Source: Bacteroidetes bacterium GWA2_40_15 (GTDB lineage Bacteria > Bacteroidota > Bacteroidia > Bacteroidales > VadinHA17). From it: a stretch of 64,000 nt of DNA. The position numbers were made by a program, and so were the translations under genes. Positions 10,386-20,260 of the stretch are shown in pieces (positions within the stretch are counted from its first letter, which is position 1; each line of letters starts with the position of its first letter). The notes under the pieces were generated by a model. The model worked only from the letters and a program-made list of their open reading frames with translations, was not told the DNA's origin and ran no database searches. The stretch covers positions 1 to 64,000 of the forward strand of contig MENI01000053.1 in the NCBI GenBank assembly GCA_001768195.1. Direction: 5' to 3'.

Positions 10386-10649
10386 ATGAGCAGATCAATT
10401 AAAAAAGGACCTTTCATTGATTTCAAACTTGAGAAAAGGGTGGTTGAGATGAATGAAGGACAGAAAAAATCAGTGGTAAAGACATGGTCAAGAAGATCAG
10501 TGATCTCACCCGATTTTGTAGGACATACTATAGCAGTTCACAACGGGAACAAGTTTATCCCCGTTTACATTACCGAGAATATGGTTGGACACAAGCTTGG
10601 CGAGTTTTCACCTACACGTACATTCAGGAGCCACTCTGGTAATAAATAA
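10386..10649 (+). CDS. rpsS: 30S ribosomal protein S19 (uS19)
   Basis: 87 residues, beginning [12 protein letters not shown] and holding the conserved [22 protein letters not shown] core that packs with S13 in the head of the small subunit. The C-terminus [12 protein letters not shown] is standard. Confidence 0.98.
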   Translation: MSRSIKKGPFIDFKLEKRVVEMNEGQKKSVVKTWSRRSVISPDFVGHTIAVHNGNKFIPVYITENMVGHKLGEFSPTRTFRSHSGNK

Positions 10650-10680
10650 GTAAGGTAAACATTGAAATAAAGAATCAGAA

Positions 10681-11103
10681 ATGGGCGCAAGAAAAAGAAA
10701 TACAGCCGAACAGAGGAAAGAGGCCGCAAAAGACAGATACCAGGCGGTACTCAAAAATTGTCCTACTTCACCGCGTAAGATGAGACTGGTAACAGATCTG
10801 ATCAGCGGGATGGAAGTAAATAAAGCACTTGATGTCCTCAAGTTCAGTTCACAGGAAGCATCACGCAGAATGGAGAAACTTCTCCTTTCAGCTATTGCTA
10901 ACTGGCAGTCGAAGAATGAAGGTGTAAGAGTGGAAGAAAGTAATCTCTACGTGAAACTTGTTCATGTTGATAGTGGCCGTGTTCTCAAGAGACTTCAGAC
11001 TGCACCTCAGGGAAGGGCATACAGGCTTAAAAAGAGATCAAACCATGTTACTCTCGTGCTCGACAGCAAGGTTAAAGAAGAAGTTGAATCAACATCAAAA
11101 TAA
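10681..11103 (+). CDS. rplV: 50S ribosomal protein L22 (uL22)
   Basis: 140 residues. The beta hairpin that reaches into the exit tunnel lies around [19 protein letters not shown], the site of macrolide-resistance changes in other species; it is intact. A short Lys/Glu tail extends the C-terminus. Confidence 0.97.
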   Translation: MGARKRNTAEQRKEAAKDRYQAVLKNCPTSPRKMRLVTDLISGMEVNKALDVLKFSSQEASRRMEKLLLSAIANWQSKNEGVRVEESNLYVKLVHVDSGRVLKRLQTAPQGRAYRLKKRSNHVTLVLDSKVKEEVESTSK

Positions 11104-11108
11104 GATAG

Positions 11109-11807
11109 ATGGGACAAAAAGCAAATCCGATAGGCAACAGATTAGGTATAATCAAAGGTTGGGATTCGAACTGGTACGGAGGAAAAGATTTCTCCGGCAA
11201 GCTGGTTGAAGATGCCAAGATCAGGGAATACCTTAATGCCAGGTTGGCAAAAGCCAGCCTTTCAAAGATCATCATTGAGAGGACTCTGAAACTTATCACA
11301 GTAACAGTTAACACTGCCCGTCCTGGTATAATAATTGGTAAAGGTGGCCAGGAAGTTGATAAGCTTAAGGAAGAATTAAAAAAGATTACGAAAAAAGAGG
11401 TTCAGATAAACATTTTTGAAGTAAAACGTCCCGAACTGGATGCTAACATAGTTGCTAACAATATTGCCCGTCAGCTCGAAGGCAAGATCTCATTCCGCCG
11501 GGCTATCAAAATGTCAATTGCTTCAACAATGCGCATGGGTGCCGAAGGTATCAAGATCATGATCTCCGGACGTCTCGGAGGTGCAGAAATGGCAAGGCAG
11601 GAGTCATACAAGGAGGGGCGTATTCCGCTTCATACACTGAGGGCCGATATTGATTATGCTTTGGCTGAAGCACATACAAAAGTGGGGTTGCTTGGTATCA
11701 AAGTATGGATCTGCAACGGTGAAGTTTACGGGAAGAGAGATCTCAGTCCGAATATCGGAGCAAGAAATGCCAAAACAAAAAGCCTTAAAAGGAAAGCAAA
11801 AAAATAG
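11109..11807 (+). CDS. rpsC: 30S ribosomal protein S3 (uS3)
   Basis: 232 residues. Contains the KH RNA-binding loop [14 protein letters not shown] near residues 70-85 and the C-terminal domain with [12 protein letters not shown] that lines the mRNA entry channel and has helicase function in E. coli. The first codons directly follow rplV. Confidence 0.98.
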   Translation: MGQKANPIGNRLGIIKGWDSNWYGGKDFSGKLVEDAKIREYLNARLAKASLSKIIIERTLKLITVTVNTARPGIIIGKGGQEVDKLKEELKKITKKEVQINIFEVKRPELDANIVANNIARQLEGKISFRRAIKMSIASTMRMGAEGIKIMISGRLGGAEMARQESYKEGRIPLHTLRADIDYALAEAHTKVGLLGIKVWICNGEVYGKRDLSPNIGARNAKTKSLKRKAKK

Positions 11808-11845
11808 AATACTCTAAAGTACATAATTTATAATATATATCAGCA

Positions 11846-12268
11846 ATGTTACAACCGAAAAGGACCAAATTCAGGAGAGCCCAGAAGGGAAGAATGAAAG
11901 GCAATGCACAGAGAGGCAACCAGCTGGCATTCGGATCATTTGGTATCAAAGCGCTTGAGGAGCATTGGATAACCGGAAGGCAGATTGAAGCAGCACGTCA
12001 GGCAGTTACCCGTCATATGAAACGTGAAGGACAGCTTTGGATAAGAATATTTCCCGATAAACCCATAACCAAAAAACCTGCAGAGGTTCGTATGGGTAAA
12101 GGAAAAGGAGCACCTGAGGGTTTTGTTGTACCGGTTACTCCCGGAAGAATCATACTTGAGGCCGAAGGCGTACCATACGAAGTTGCAAAGGAGGCCCTAC
12201 GCCTTGGAGCACAGAAACTTCCGATAACAACAAAATTTATTGTAAGACGCGATTACGTACAGGAATAA
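11846..12268 (+). CDS. rplP: 50S ribosomal protein L16 (uL16)
   Basis: 140 residues. Binds near the A-site tRNA. The conserved [14 protein letters not shown] block and the basic start [19 protein letters not shown] are present. A 38-base AT-rich gap precedes it. Confidence 0.98.
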   Translation: MLQPKRTKFRRAQKGRMKGNAQRGNQLAFGSFGIKALEEHWITGRQIEAARQAVTRHMKREGQLWIRIFPDKPITKKPAEVRMGKGKGAPEGFVVPVTPGRIILEAEGVPYEVAKEALRLGAQKLPITTKFIVRRDYVQE

Positions 12269-12282
12269 TACTTTAGAAACAG

Positions 12283-12489
12283 ATGAAAACTTCAGAGATA
12301 AAAGAATTAAGCACTTCAGATCTTCTCGAGAGAATAGATACGGAGAAGAACATGCTCGTTCGATTGAAGCTTAACCATGCAATAACTCCGCTTGATAATC
12401 CCAAGAAGCTAAGGGAAGCTAAGCTTACAATTGCACGTCTGCTGACCGAAATGCGCAAAAGAGAATTGAATACCAAATCAAATAGCTAG
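12283..12489 (+). CDS. rpmC: 50S ribosomal protein L29 (uL29)
   Basis: 68-residue helical hairpin protein located beside the tunnel exit. The ending [11 protein letters not shown] is the family signature region. It lies in its usual place between rplP and rpsQ. Confidence 0.96.
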   Translation: MKTSEIKELSTSDLLERIDTEKNMLVRLKLNHAITPLDNPKKLREAKLTIARLLTEMRKRELNTKSNS

Positions 12490-12496
12490 TTCAGCA

Positions 12497-12751
12497 ATGG
12501 AAAGGAATCTTAGAAAAGAACGTATTGGCGTTGTCGTAAGTGCAAAAATGGACAAATCGATAACTGTTGCCGTAAAGAGAAAGGTAAAACACCCTATATA
12601 CGGCAAGTTTATCAACAAGACAAAGAAGCTGATGGCTCACGATGAGGAGAATACATGCAATGTTGGCGATACAGTACGCATATCGGAGACCAGGCCTCTG
12701 AGCAAAAATAAAACCTGGAGATTAATTGAAATAATCGAAAGAGCTAAGTAA
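12497..12751 (+). CDS. rpsQ: 30S ribosomal protein S17 (uS17)
   Basis: 84-residue OB-fold protein that binds the 5' domain of 16S rRNA. The [16 protein letters not shown] strand and [15 protein letters not shown] segment identify it. Only two bases separate it from rplN. Confidence 0.97.
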   Translation: MERNLRKERIGVVVSAKMDKSITVAVKRKVKHPIYGKFINKTKKLMAHDEENTCNVGDTVRISETRPLSKNKTWRLIEIIERAK

Positions 12752-12753
12752 TC

Positions 12754-13119
12754 ATGATACAGCAGGAAAGCAGATTGACAGTAGCTGATAACTCGGGAGC
12801 AAAAGAGGTATTATGCATCAGGGTACTCGGTGGTAGCAAAAAAAGGTATGCCAGCGTTGGCGATAAAATAGTTGTAAGTGTGAAATCCGCACTTCCTTCA
12901 GGTGAAGCCAAAAAAGGAACTGTAAGCAAAGCAGTTGTGGTAAGAACCAAAAAAGAGATCCGTCGTGCTGATGGTTCTTATATCAGGTTCGATGATAACG
13001 CTGTGGTTCTGCTTAATAATGTGGATGAAGTACGCGGAACACGTATATTCGGACCTGTTGCAAGAGAACTTCGCGATAAATACATGAAGATTGTGTCATT
13101 GGCTCCTGAAGTGTTGTAA
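12754..13119 (+). CDS. rplN: 50S ribosomal protein L14 (uL14)
   Basis: 121 residues, one short of the E. coli length. The signature [19 protein letters not shown] is near the start. L14 forms an inter-subunit bridge and binds the silencing factor RsfS in other bacteria. First gene of the spc block, continuous with the S10 block. Confidence 0.98.
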   Translation: MIQQESRLTVADNSGAKEVLCIRVLGGSKKRYASVGDKIVVSVKSALPSGEAKKGTVSKAVVVRTKKEIRRADGSYIRFDDNAVVLLNNVDEVRGTRIFGPVARELRDKYMKIVSLAPEVL

Positions 13120-13138
13120 TATATTTAAATAAGCAGCA

Positions 13139-13462
13139 ATGCAAACAAAATTAAAAATAAAAAAGGGTGACCAGGTTATGGTGATAACCGGTGAATCCAA
13201 AGGTCAGAAAGGCCGTGTCCTTGAAGTAAACAGGGAGAAGGAGAGAATCCTGGTTGAAGGAGTCAACCTGGTCTCAAAGCATACAAAACCTAATGCTAAA
13301 TCTCCCCAGGGAGGGATTCTTAAAAAAGAGGCTCCGGTTCATATTTCAAACCTTATGGTGATTGACCCTGCTTCAGGCAACCCTTCAAGGGTTGGCAGGA
13401 AACTCAGTGAGAAAAATAAATTAGTGCGTTATTCAAAAAAATCAGGAGAGGAGATCAAGTAA
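13139..13462 (+). CDS. rplX: 50S ribosomal protein L24 (uL24)
   Basis: 107 residues with an N-terminal KOW motif ([20 protein letters not shown]). It starts assembly of the large subunit. Its stop overlaps the rplE start by one base. Confidence 0.97.
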   Translation: MQTKLKIKKGDQVMVITGESKGQKGRVLEVNREKERILVEGVNLVSKHTKPNAKSPQGGILKKEAPVHISNLMVIDPASGNPSRVGRKLSEKNKLVRYSKKSGEEIK

Positions 13463-14013
13463 TGTATGTACCTGCGCTAAAAACCAAGTATAGTGACGAG
13501 ATCGTCCCTGCATTAATGAAGGAATTCGGCTACAAGACGATAATGCAGGTCCCGAAGTTGAAAAAGATAGTTATCAACCAGGGTGTAGGACAGGCTATTG
13601 CAGACAAGAAGCTGCTTGAGTTCGGTGTTAAGGAAGTGAGCGACATAGCAGGTCAGAAAGCTGTTCAGACCATGTCGTCAAAAGATATTTCAAACTTCAA
13701 ACTGAGAAAAAATATGCCTATCGGTATAATGGTAACATTGCGCCGTGAGAGGATGTATGAATTTCTCGAGAGATTAATAAGTGTTGCTCTTCCACGTATC
13801 CGCGACTTTAAAGGGATCAATTCAAAACTCGACGGACGCGGAAACTATACACTGGGTATTACCGAGCAGATTATTTTCCCTGAGATCGATCTTGATAAGA
13901 TTGCGAAAATCATGGGTCTGCAGATAACATTCGTAACTTCGGCTGATAATGATGAGGAAGCATTGGCTCTCCTTAAACATTTTGGTTTACCATTTAAAAC
14001 TTCAAAAAACTAG
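13462..14013 (+). CDS. rplE: 50S ribosomal protein L5 (uL5)
   Basis: 183 residues. L5 binds 5S rRNA and contacts the P-site tRNA. Conserved [11 protein letters not shown] and the [18 protein letters not shown] region are clear. The start overlaps the rplX stop (TAATG). Confidence 0.98.
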   Translation: MYVPALKTKYSDEIVPALMKEFGYKTIMQVPKLKKIVINQGVGQAIADKKLLEFGVKEVSDIAGQKAVQTMSSKDISNFKLRKNMPIGIMVTLRRERMYEFLERLISVALPRIRDFKGINSKLDGRGNYTLGITEQIIFPEIDLDKIAKIMGLQITFVTSADNDEEALALLKHFGLPFKTSKN

Positions 14014-14017
14014 TTGT

Positions 14018-14287
14018 ATGGCTAAAGAATCGATGATAGCCCGCGAAGTAAAACGCGCTAAAATGGCTCAGAAGTACGCTGCAAAACGAGCTCAGCTCAA
14101 AGCTGCTGGCGATTATGTAGGACTCAGCCGCCTTCCAAGAAACTCAAATCCAAACAGGATGCATAACAGGTGCAAAATTACCGGCCGCTCGAGAGGTTAT
14201 ATGAGACAGTTTGGTTTAAGCAGGATTACTTTCAGGGAAATGGCGCTGCAGGGACTTATCCCGGGTATTAAAAAAGCCAGCTGGTAA
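14018..14287 (+). CDS. rpsN: 30S ribosomal protein S14, zinc-free type (uS14)
   Basis: 89 residues from ATG at 14018; the frame is open further upstream inside rplE, but [16 protein letters not shown] is the family start. The zinc-binding CxxC pairs of the short S14 form are absent, and the sequence reads [20 protein letters not shown], so this is the C-minus form. Together with the cysteine-poor L36 it points to ribosomes with a low zinc need. Confidence 0.97.
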   Translation: MAKESMIAREVKRAKMAQKYAAKRAQLKAAGDYVGLSRLPRNSNPNRMHNRCKITGRSRGYMRQFGLSRITFREMALQGLIPGIKKASW

Positions 14288-14322
14288 ATTACAGAATAAC
14301 TAAAACTATTAAATATTTAAAG

Positions 14323-14721
14323 ATGACTGATCCAATTGCAGATTTACTGACCAGAATCAGGAATGCCATTATGGCTGGTCATAAGGTTGTTGAGGCTCCG
14401 GCATCCAATCTTAAAAAAGAGGTTGCCAGGATACTTTTTGAAAAAGGCTATATCCTCAGTTATAAGGTTACCATGGGTGATGGTCCGCAGGGAACTCTGA
14501 AGATTGCTCTGAAGTATAATCCAAAGAGCAAACAACCTGCCATAAAAGAAATACAGAGAGTCAGCCGCCCGGGTCTGCGCCAGTACACAGGTGTTGAGGA
14601 AATGCCGAGGGTTCTTAACGGACTTGGTATTGCTATTATCTCAACATCAAGAGGCCTGATGACCGATAAAGAGGCAAAAAAAGAGAAAATAGGTGGTGAA
14701 GTATTATGTTATGTTTACTAA
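14323..14721 (+). CDS. rpsH: 30S ribosomal protein S8 (uS8)
   Basis: 132 residues, begins TDPIADLLTRIRNA and ends GGEVLCYVY, both diagnostic. S8 binds the central domain of 16S rRNA and in E. coli represses the spc operon through a site near rplE; no comparable site was identified here. Confidence 0.98.
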   Translation: MTDPIADLLTRIRNAIMAGHKVVEAPASNLKKEVARILFEKGYILSYKVTMGDGPQGTLKIALKYNPKSKQPAIKEIQRVSRPGLRQYTGVEEMPRVLNGLGIAIISTSRGLMTDKEAKKEKIGGEVLCYVY

Positions 14722-14737
14722 TTAAAAGGATAGCTTA

Positions 14738-15292
14738 ATGTCACGAATAGGAAAATTACCTGTAAACCTGCCTAAAGGCGTCACTGTTACTATCAGCGAC
14801 ACTAATATGGTTAGTGTGAAAGGCCCCTTGGGAGAGTTGACTCAGGAAGTCGACAAGGACCTGAAGGTGGAAGTGGTGGGGAACGAGTTAATATTAACTA
14901 GGCCATCAGAATCAAAGAATCATAAATCTTTGCACGGTCTTTACCGCGCTTTGATACATAATATGGTTGTAGGGGTATCGGAAGGATACAAAAAGGAACT
15001 TGAACTTGTAGGAGTTGGTTACCGGGCTGAAGCAAAAGGGCAAAATCTTGAGATGAGTCTCGGATACTCACATGAAATCAACATTCTCCTTCCCATCGAA
15101 GTCAAAGTTGAGACAAAAACCGAAAGAAGAGCTAATCCGATCATAACTCTCAAATGCATTGATAAACAGCTCATCGGACATGTTGCAGCGAAGATCAGAT
15201 CACTCCGTCCGCCCGAACCATACAAAGGCAAGGGTATTAAGTTTGTCGGAGAACAGCTCAGAAGAAAGGCTGGAAAATCTGCTAGTGTTTAG
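14738..15292 (+). CDS. rplF: 50S ribosomal protein L6 (uL6)
   Basis: 184 residues in two similar halves; the C-terminal signature PPEPYKGKGIKFVGE is present. L6 lies next to the sarcin-ricin loop. The TAG stop at 15290-15292 touches the inverted repeat of the following spacer. Confidence 0.97.
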   Translation: MSRIGKLPVNLPKGVTVTISDTNMVSVKGPLGELTQEVDKDLKVEVVGNELILTRPSESKNHKSLHGLYRALIHNMVVGVSEGYKKELELVGVGYRAEAKGQNLEMSLGYSHEINILLPIEVKVETKTERRANPIITLKCIDKQLIGHVAAKIRSLRPPEPYKGKGIKFVGEQLRRKAGKSASV

Positions 15293-15393
15293 GGTGTGTA
15301 ATAAAACTCGGATAGTATTTTTAAGATAAATAGTTAAAAAGAAGACAGAACATTAAGGGTAGATATATAGAGAAATCTATTACACACCCTTAA
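15291..15393 (+). promoter_or_regulatory. Hairpin-forming spacer between rplF and rplR
   Basis: This 121-base gap is the largest in the ribosomal cluster. Its ends are exact 13-base inverted repeats: AGGGTGTGTAATA at 15291-15303 and TATTACACACCCT at 15378-15390. A second, shorter pairing, TTAAGGGT at 15353-15360 with ACCCTTAA at 15386-15393, uses the same right-hand bases, so the two cannot form together. A weak -7-like TATTTTTA lies near 15316. The competing pairings resemble an attenuator or a ribosomal-protein binding site, but the role is inferred only. Confidence 0.55.
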
Positions 15394-15413
15394 TCTGGTT
15401 AAAGAAAAAAATC

Positions 15414-15773
15414 ATGGCCCTAACTAAGTTGGAAAGAAGAACAAGGATCAAATTAAGGATCCGTAAGAAAATAAACGGTACTGCTGAATCACCACGACTG
15501 GCAGTTTATCGTAGCAATAAACAGATCTATGTTCAGGTTGTGGACGACCTGAAAGGTGAAACGATCCTGTCGGCAAGCTCTAAAGAAAAAGATATTGCGG
15601 CACAGACAGGTATTAAGAAAACAGAACAAGCTAAACTTGTGGGAAAACTTCTTGCTGAAAAGTGTAAAGAGAAAGGGATTGAAAAAGTAGTTTTCGACAG
15701 GAGCGGATATAAATATCATGGCAGAGTAAAATCATTGGCTGACGCAGCCCGCGAAGGCGGATTAAAATTTTAA
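15414..15773 (+). CDS. rplR: 50S ribosomal protein L18 (uL18)
   Basis: 119 residues. Binds 5S rRNA together with L5. The [18 protein letters not shown] core and the [24 protein letters not shown] tail region are typical. It is the first gene after the hairpin spacer. Confidence 0.97.
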   Translation: MALTKLERRTRIKLRIRKKINGTAESPRLAVYRSNKQIYVQVVDDLKGETILSASSKEKDIAAQTGIKKTEQAKLVGKLLAEKCKEKGIEKVVFDRSGYKYHGRVKSLADAAREGGLKF

Positions 15774-15779
15774 TGAATT

Positions 15780-16295
15780 ATGGGAAACGGTATAAGAAAA
15801 GTTAAAACCAGCGATCTGGAACTTAAAGACAGGCTTGTAAGCATTCAGAGAGTAACCAAGGTTACCAAAGGAGGTCGTACATTCAGTTTTTCAGCCATTG
15901 TCGTTGTTGGTAATGAAGATGGCATTGTAGGACACGGTCTTGGTAAAGCCAGCGAAGTAACCACTGCAATTGCAAAAGGTATCGAAGATGCTAAGAAGAA
16001 TCTGATAAAAGTGCCTGTTATTAATGGTACAATTCCTCACGAGCAGGTTGCCAAATTCGGTGGTGCTAAGGTATTTATCAAGCCTGCATCTCCCGGTACC
16101 GGTGTTAAAGCCGGTGGAGCTATGCGTGCAGTACTGGAAAGTGTCGGAGTACACAATGTGCTCGCAAAGTCTAAAGGTTCATCAAACCCACATAACCTTG
16201 TGAAAGCAACATTTGCTGCTCTTCTCGAAATGAGAGACGCATTCTCAATTGCTGAACACAGAGGTGTTGCTATGGATAAAGTTTTTAACGGTTAG
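15780..16295 (+). CDS. rpsE: 30S ribosomal protein S5 (uS5)
   Basis: 171 residues. The double-stranded-RNA-binding fold and the loop [14 protein letters not shown], where spectinomycin-resistance changes map, are intact; [17 protein letters not shown] follows. S5 acts in translational accuracy and lines the mRNA entry. Six-base gap from rplR. Confidence 0.97.
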   Translation: MGNGIRKVKTSDLELKDRLVSIQRVTKVTKGGRTFSFSAIVVVGNEDGIVGHGLGKASEVTTAIAKGIEDAKKNLIKVPVINGTIPHEQVAKFGGAKVFIKPASPGTGVKAGGAMRAVLESVGVHNVLAKSKGSSNPHNLVKATFAALLEMRDAFSIAEHRGVAMDKVFNG

Positions 16296-16308
16296 TAAAG
16301 AAGAGACG

Positions 16309-16488
16309 ATGGCAAAAATTCGTATCACCCAGGTGAAAAGCAAGAACGGTAAACCGGAACGACAGAAAAGAACTCTTGAAGCTCTCGGTATCCGGAAATT
16401 AAACCATAGTGTTGAACATGAGGCCACACCCCAGATACTTGGAATGGTAGTAAAGGTAAGACACCTGGTAAAAGTTGAAAATATTTAA
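16309..16488 (+). CDS. rpmD: 50S ribosomal protein L30 (uL30)
   Basis: 59 residues from ATG at 16309 (MAKIRITQVKSKNGKPERQK). The frame is open upstream into rpsE, but the L30 family starts here. Ends GMVVKVRHLVKVENI. Small helical large-subunit protein in its normal place between rpsE and rplO. Confidence 0.95.
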   Translation: MAKIRITQVKSKNGKPERQKRTLEALGIRKLNHSVEHEATPQILGMVVKVRHLVKVENI

Positions 16489-16516
16489 GATATAAACCAT
16501 ATTATTATACAAAGTT

Positions 16517-16963
16517 ATGGATTTGAGTAACTTAAGACCTGCTAAAGGATCGGTTAAAAAAGGAAAGCGCTTAGGTCGCGGACAGGGCTCCGGTAAAGGA
16601 GGTACGTCCACCAGGGGACATAAGGGGGCTAAATCCCGTTCAGGGTACAGCAAAAAAATCGGATTTGAAGGAGGTCAGATGCCACTTCAGAGGCGTGTTC
16701 CAAAATCCGGGTTCAAGAATGTCAACCGCATTGAATATAAAAGTATTAATATCAGCACTCTTCAGTCAATTGCTGAGAAACACAATGTAGAGAAGATTGA
16801 TCCCGAAGTTCTCATAAAAACAGGATTCATCAACAAGAATGCATTGGTGAAAATTCTGGGTAATGGAGCACTTGATAAAAGGATTGAAGTCCATGCCCAT
16901 GCATTCAGCAAATCAGCGAAAGAAGCAATTGAGGCAAAACATGGAACCGTTGTAATACTGTAA
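16517..16963 (+). CDS. rplO: 50S ribosomal protein L15 (uL15)
   Basis: 148 residues. The glycine/arginine-rich N-terminal tail (GRGQGSGKGGTSTRGHKGAK) that threads into 23S rRNA is clear, followed by the globular domain. Five bases before secY. Confidence 0.97.
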   Translation: MDLSNLRPAKGSVKKGKRLGRGQGSGKGGTSTRGHKGAKSRSGYSKKIGFEGGQMPLQRRVPKSGFKNVNRIEYKSINISTLQSIAEKHNVEKIDPEVLIKTGFINKNALVKILGNGALDKRIEVHAHAFSKSAKEAIEAKHGTVVIL

Positions 16964-16967
16964 TTTC

Positions 16968-18287
16968 ATGAGACTGATTCAGACTATAAAAAATATCTTT
17001 AAGATAGAAGATCTTCGGGCAAGACTTATCTATACTTTCAGTATCATTTTATTGTACAGGCTTGGTAAATATGTTTCATTACCGGGAGTTGATCCATCAC
17101 AGTTGTCTGGCCTTCAGAATCAGACATCTTCAGGTATAATGGGACTGCTCGATATGTTTTCGGGAGGGGCTTTTTCACAGGCATCAATATTCGCTCTCGG
17201 GATCATGCCTTATATCTCTGCATCGATTGTTGTGCAGTTGCTGGGTATTGTTTTCCCTTATTTTCAGAAACTTCAGAAGGAAGGTGAAAGCGGAAGACGA
17301 AAAATGAATCAGTATACAAGGTATCTTACCGTAGCAATTCTTATTCTTCAGGCTCCCACTTATCTTGTTAACCTGCACGCACAGCTTCCATCAACAGCAT
17401 TTATTTTAACCGGAACATTCTTTACAATATCATCGGTAATTATTCTGACAGCCGGGACAATGTTCGTAATGTGGCTGGGTGAAAGAATTACCGATAAAGG
17501 AATTGGAAACGGTATATCGCTCATTATAATGATTGGTATCATTGCCCGTCTGCCGGCTAACTTCATATTTGAAGCCGGAGCAAGAATGAATGGAGCAGGT
17601 GGGGCAGTAGCCATTATAGTTGAACTTGTATTTATGTTCGTTGTCGTACTGGGTACTATTCTCCTCGTACAGGGAACCCGCAGGGTACCGGTACAGTATG
17701 CCAGGAGAATTGTTGGAAATAAGCAATATGGAGGTGTAAGGCAGTATATTCCTCTCAAGGTAAATGCTGCAGGTGTTATGCCGATAATATTCGCCCAGGC
17801 AATAATGATGCTTCCTATTATAATTGCAGGATATTCCGATTCAGGATCAGGATTGGTTGTTGCCTTCACAAACATGTATGGATTCTCGTACAATCTGGTA
17901 ACGGGGATTCTTATAATTCTGTTCACCTATTTTTATACAGCAATCACTATTAATCCGGTTCAGATGGCTGAGGATATGAAGAAAAACGGAGGTTTCATCC
18001 CCGGTATCAAACCCGGAAGGAAAACAGTTGAATTCCTTGATTCCATTATGTCGAAGATAACATTACCGGGATCAGTCTTCCTGGCTATTGTTGCCATATT
18101 ACCTGCAATTGCGGTTCAGGCTGGCATCACTCCTCAGTTCGCACAGTTTTTCGGCGGAACAACGCTTCTCATTCTTGTCGGAGTAGTGCTCGACACTCTT
18201 CAACAGATTGAAAGCCATTTGCTTATGCGTCATTATGATGGTTTGATGAAATCAGGCCGGATCAAAGGAAGAACCGGAGCTGTTTAG
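16968..18287 (+). CDS. secY: Protein translocase subunit SecY
   Basis: 439 residues with ten membrane segments. Forms the SecYEG channel for export and membrane insertion. Visible marks are the plug and first helices (RLGKYVSLPGVDPSQL), GIMPYISASIVVQLL, the cytoplasmic loop QGTRRVPVQYARR that contacts the ribosome and SecA, and the C-terminal loop GFIPGIKPGR. Normal location at the end of the spc block. Confidence 0.98.
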   Translation: MRLIQTIKNIFKIEDLRARLIYTFSIILLYRLGKYVSLPGVDPSQLSGLQNQTSSGIMGLLDMFSGGAFSQASIFALGIMPYISASIVVQLLGIVFPYFQKLQKEGESGRRKMNQYTRYLTVAILILQAPTYLVNLHAQLPSTAFILTGTFFTISSVIILTAGTMFVMWLGERITDKGIGNGISLIIMIGIIARLPANFIFEAGARMNGAGGAVAIIVELVFMFVVVLGTILLVQGTRRVPVQYARRIVGNKQYGGVRQYIPLKVNAAGVMPIIFAQAIMMLPIIIAGYSDSGSGLVVAFTNMYGFSYNLVTGILIILFTYFYTAITINPVQMAEDMKKNGGFIPGIKPGRKTVEFLDSIMSKITLPGSVFLAIVAILPAIAVQAGITPQFAQFFGGTTLLILVGVVLDTLQQIESHLLMRHYDGLMKSGRIKGRTGAV

Positions 18288-18312
18288 TCAATTTAAATAT
18301 TTACGTTCTTTG

Positions 18313-19089
18313 ATGTTGTATTGTAAGACTGATGAAGAGGTCGGGTTTCTGAGAGAGAGCAATCAGCTGGTGTCTCGCACACTTGGTGAGATTGCTGCAT
18401 TGATCAGCCCCGGGATTACCACTCTCTATCTTGATAAAATTGCCGAAGAATACATCCGTGATAATGGAGCAGTTCCGGGGTTCAAGGGATATGGTGGTTT
18501 TCCTGGTACACTCTGTACATCTGTCAACGACGAAGTGGTTCATGGAATACCGTCTGAGTATATTCTGAAAGAAGGAGACATTATATCAGTCGACTGCGGA
18601 GTAATTCTTAACGGATGGTATGGCGACAGTGCTTATACATTTGCAGTTGGTGAGATAAAAGAAGAGGTACAACGTCTTCTCGATTACACCAAAGCATCTC
18701 TGGAAGAGGGAGTAAGAGAAGCTGTTGCAGGTAACAGGGTAGGAGATATCTCTTTTGCAGTTCAGTCTAAAGCAGAAAGCGGAGGCTATTCCGTGGTTAG
18801 AGAACTTGTTGGCCATGGTTTGGGAAAAAAACTCCACGAGCCACCTGAAGTGGCTAACTGGGGAAAGAAAGGAACAGGTCCAAAAATGGACAAGGGGCTT
18901 GTTATCTGCATAGAACCAATGATCAACGCAGGGAAGAAAGAGACCTGGCAGATGAGTGATGGATGGACCATTAGAACCGCAGATGGCAAACCTTCAGCAC
19001 ATTTTGAATATGCCGTTGCAGTTGACAGAGGAAAAGCAGATATACTAACCACGTTTGAATATATTGAGAAGGTTTTAAATAAAAAGTGA
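18313..19089 (+). CDS. map: Methionine aminopeptidase, type I
   Basis: 258 residues from ATG at 18313; a TTG one codon earlier is less likely. Removes the initiator methionine from new proteins. The five metal ligands can be placed: Asp in SVDCGV, Asp in GDSAYTF, His in VGHGLG, Glu in CIEPM and Glu in HFEYAVAV. The N-terminus lacks the zinc-finger linker of some homologues. It lies between secY and infA, a common arrangement. Confidence 0.97.
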   Translation: MLYCKTDEEVGFLRESNQLVSRTLGEIAALISPGITTLYLDKIAEEYIRDNGAVPGFKGYGGFPGTLCTSVNDEVVHGIPSEYILKEGDIISVDCGVILNGWYGDSAYTFAVGEIKEEVQRLLDYTKASLEEGVREAVAGNRVGDISFAVQSKAESGGYSVVRELVGHGLGKKLHEPPEVANWGKKGTGPKMDKGLVICIEPMINAGKKETWQMSDGWTIRTADGKPSAHFEYAVAVDRGKADILTTFEYIEKVLNKK

Positions 19090-19093
19090 ATAT

Positions 19094-19312
19094 ATGGCTA
19101 AACAATCTTCAATAGAGCAGGACGGCACTATCATCGAAGCCCTTTCAAATGCTATGTTCAGGGTGGAGCTCGAAAACGGACATGTGATAACAGCACATAT
19201 CTCGGGCAAAATGAGAATGCATTATATAAAAATATTGCCCGGCGATAAAGTGAAGGTTGAAATGTCACCGTATGATTTAACAAAAGGCAGGATAACATTC
19301 AGGTATAAATAA
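19094..19312 (+). CDS. infA: Translation initiation factor IF-1
   Basis: 72-residue OB fold. Sequence features such as [20 protein letters not shown] and [20 protein letters not shown] are diagnostic. IF-1 blocks the A-site during initiation. Four-base gap from map. Confidence 0.98.
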   Translation: MAKQSSIEQDGTIIEALSNAMFRVELENGHVITAHISGKMRMHYIKILPGDKVKVEMSPYDLTKGRITFRYK

Positions 19313-19326
19313 GAAATATTAAGGTA

Positions 19327-19443
19327 ATGAAAGTAAGAGCATCTGTAAAAAAGCGCAGCGCCGACTGTAAGATAGTCAGAAGGAAAGGACGCATTTACGT
19401 TATTAACAAGAAAAATCCCAAGTTCAAACAGAGACAGGGATAA
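19327..19443 (+). CDS. rpmJ: 50S ribosomal protein L36, cysteine-poor form (bL36)
   Basis: 38 residues ([20 protein letters not shown] and on to NPKFKQRQG). Compared with the zinc-ribbon form CxxC...C...H, the first Cys is Ser 11, the third is Asn and the His is Phe, leaving only Cys 14, so it should not bind zinc. Position between infA and rpsM is standard. Confidence 0.95.
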   Translation: MKVRASVKKRSADCKIVRRKGRIYVINKKNPKFKQRQG

Positions 19444-19482
19444 TTTTAACTAATTTTGCACATTATTTAAGAAAAGGATTAT

Positions 19483-19860
19483 ATGGCACGTATTGTTGGT
19501 GTAGATTTACCAAGAAACAAAAGAGGCGAAGTAGGACTGACTTACATCTATGGAGTAGGCAGAAGTATCGCACAGAGAGTACTTGATGAGGCTGGTGTTG
19601 ACAGGAACGCTAAAGTTCAGGACTGGACTGATGAGCAGATCAACTCCATCCGAAGGATTCTGAACGATAATTATAAGCTCGAAGGTGAACTCAGGTCTGA
19701 GACACAATTGAATATCAAAAGGCTTATGGATATCGGTTGTTACCGTGGTGTACGTCACAGGATAGGTCTTCCTGTAAGAGGACAGAGCACGAAGAATAAT
19801 GCCAGAACCCGTAAGGGAAGAAAGAAAACCGTTGCAAACAAGAAAAAAGCTACTAAATAA
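19483..19860 (+). CDS. rpsM: 30S ribosomal protein S13 (uS13)
   Basis: 125 residues, [23 protein letters not shown] at the start and the [25 protein letters not shown] tail that contacts tRNAs in the A and P sites. Forms bridges with L5. First gene of the alpha block. Confidence 0.98.
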   Translation: MARIVGVDLPRNKRGEVGLTYIYGVGRSIAQRVLDEAGVDRNAKVQDWTDEQINSIRRILNDNYKLEGELRSETQLNIKRLMDIGCYRGVRHRIGLPVRGQSTKNNARTRKGRKKTVANKKKATK

Positions 19861-19867
19861 TTAGAAT

Positions 19868-20257
19868 ATGGCAAAGAAGACCGGAGCATTAAAAAAGAGA
19901 GTCGTTAAAGTTGAGTCCTCAGGGCAGGCGCATGTTCATTCATCGTTCAATAACATAATCGTTACACTGACAAACAATTCGGGTCAGGTAATATCATGGG
20001 CATCTGCCGGAAAGATGGGATTCAAAGGTTCCAAGAAAAATACTCCTTATGCAGCTCAGATGGCATCTGAGGAATGTGGTAAAGTGGCATATGACCTTGG
20101 CCTGAGAAAAGTTAAGGTTTACGTTAAAGGCCCTGGTTCAGGTCGTGAATCGGCTATCAGGTCCTTAAGCAATTCCGGGATTGAAGTTACAGAAATAGTA
20201 GACGTAACTCCGATGCCTCATAATGGTTGCCGTGCCCCCGGAAGAAGAAGAGTGTAA
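19868..20257 (+). CDS. rpsK: 30S ribosomal protein S11 (uS11)
   Basis: 129 residues. Lines the mRNA platform near the Shine-Dalgarno helix. The [18 protein letters not shown] and [14 protein letters not shown] segments are diagnostic. Followed by a repeat-bearing gap of 104 bases rather than the usual short one. Confidence 0.98.
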   Translation: MAKKTGALKKRVVKVESSGQAHVHSSFNNIIVTLTNNSGQVISWASAGKMGFKGSKKNTPYAAQMASEECGKVAYDLGLRKVKVYVKGPGSGRESAIRSLSNSGIEVTEIVDVTPMPHNGCRAPGRRRV

Positions 20258-20260
20258 GTG

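Noticed and set aside
17360-17926. 188-codon open frame on the minus strand opposite secY
   Set aside because: It is the mirror of a strongly conserved membrane protein and has no start context or family pattern.
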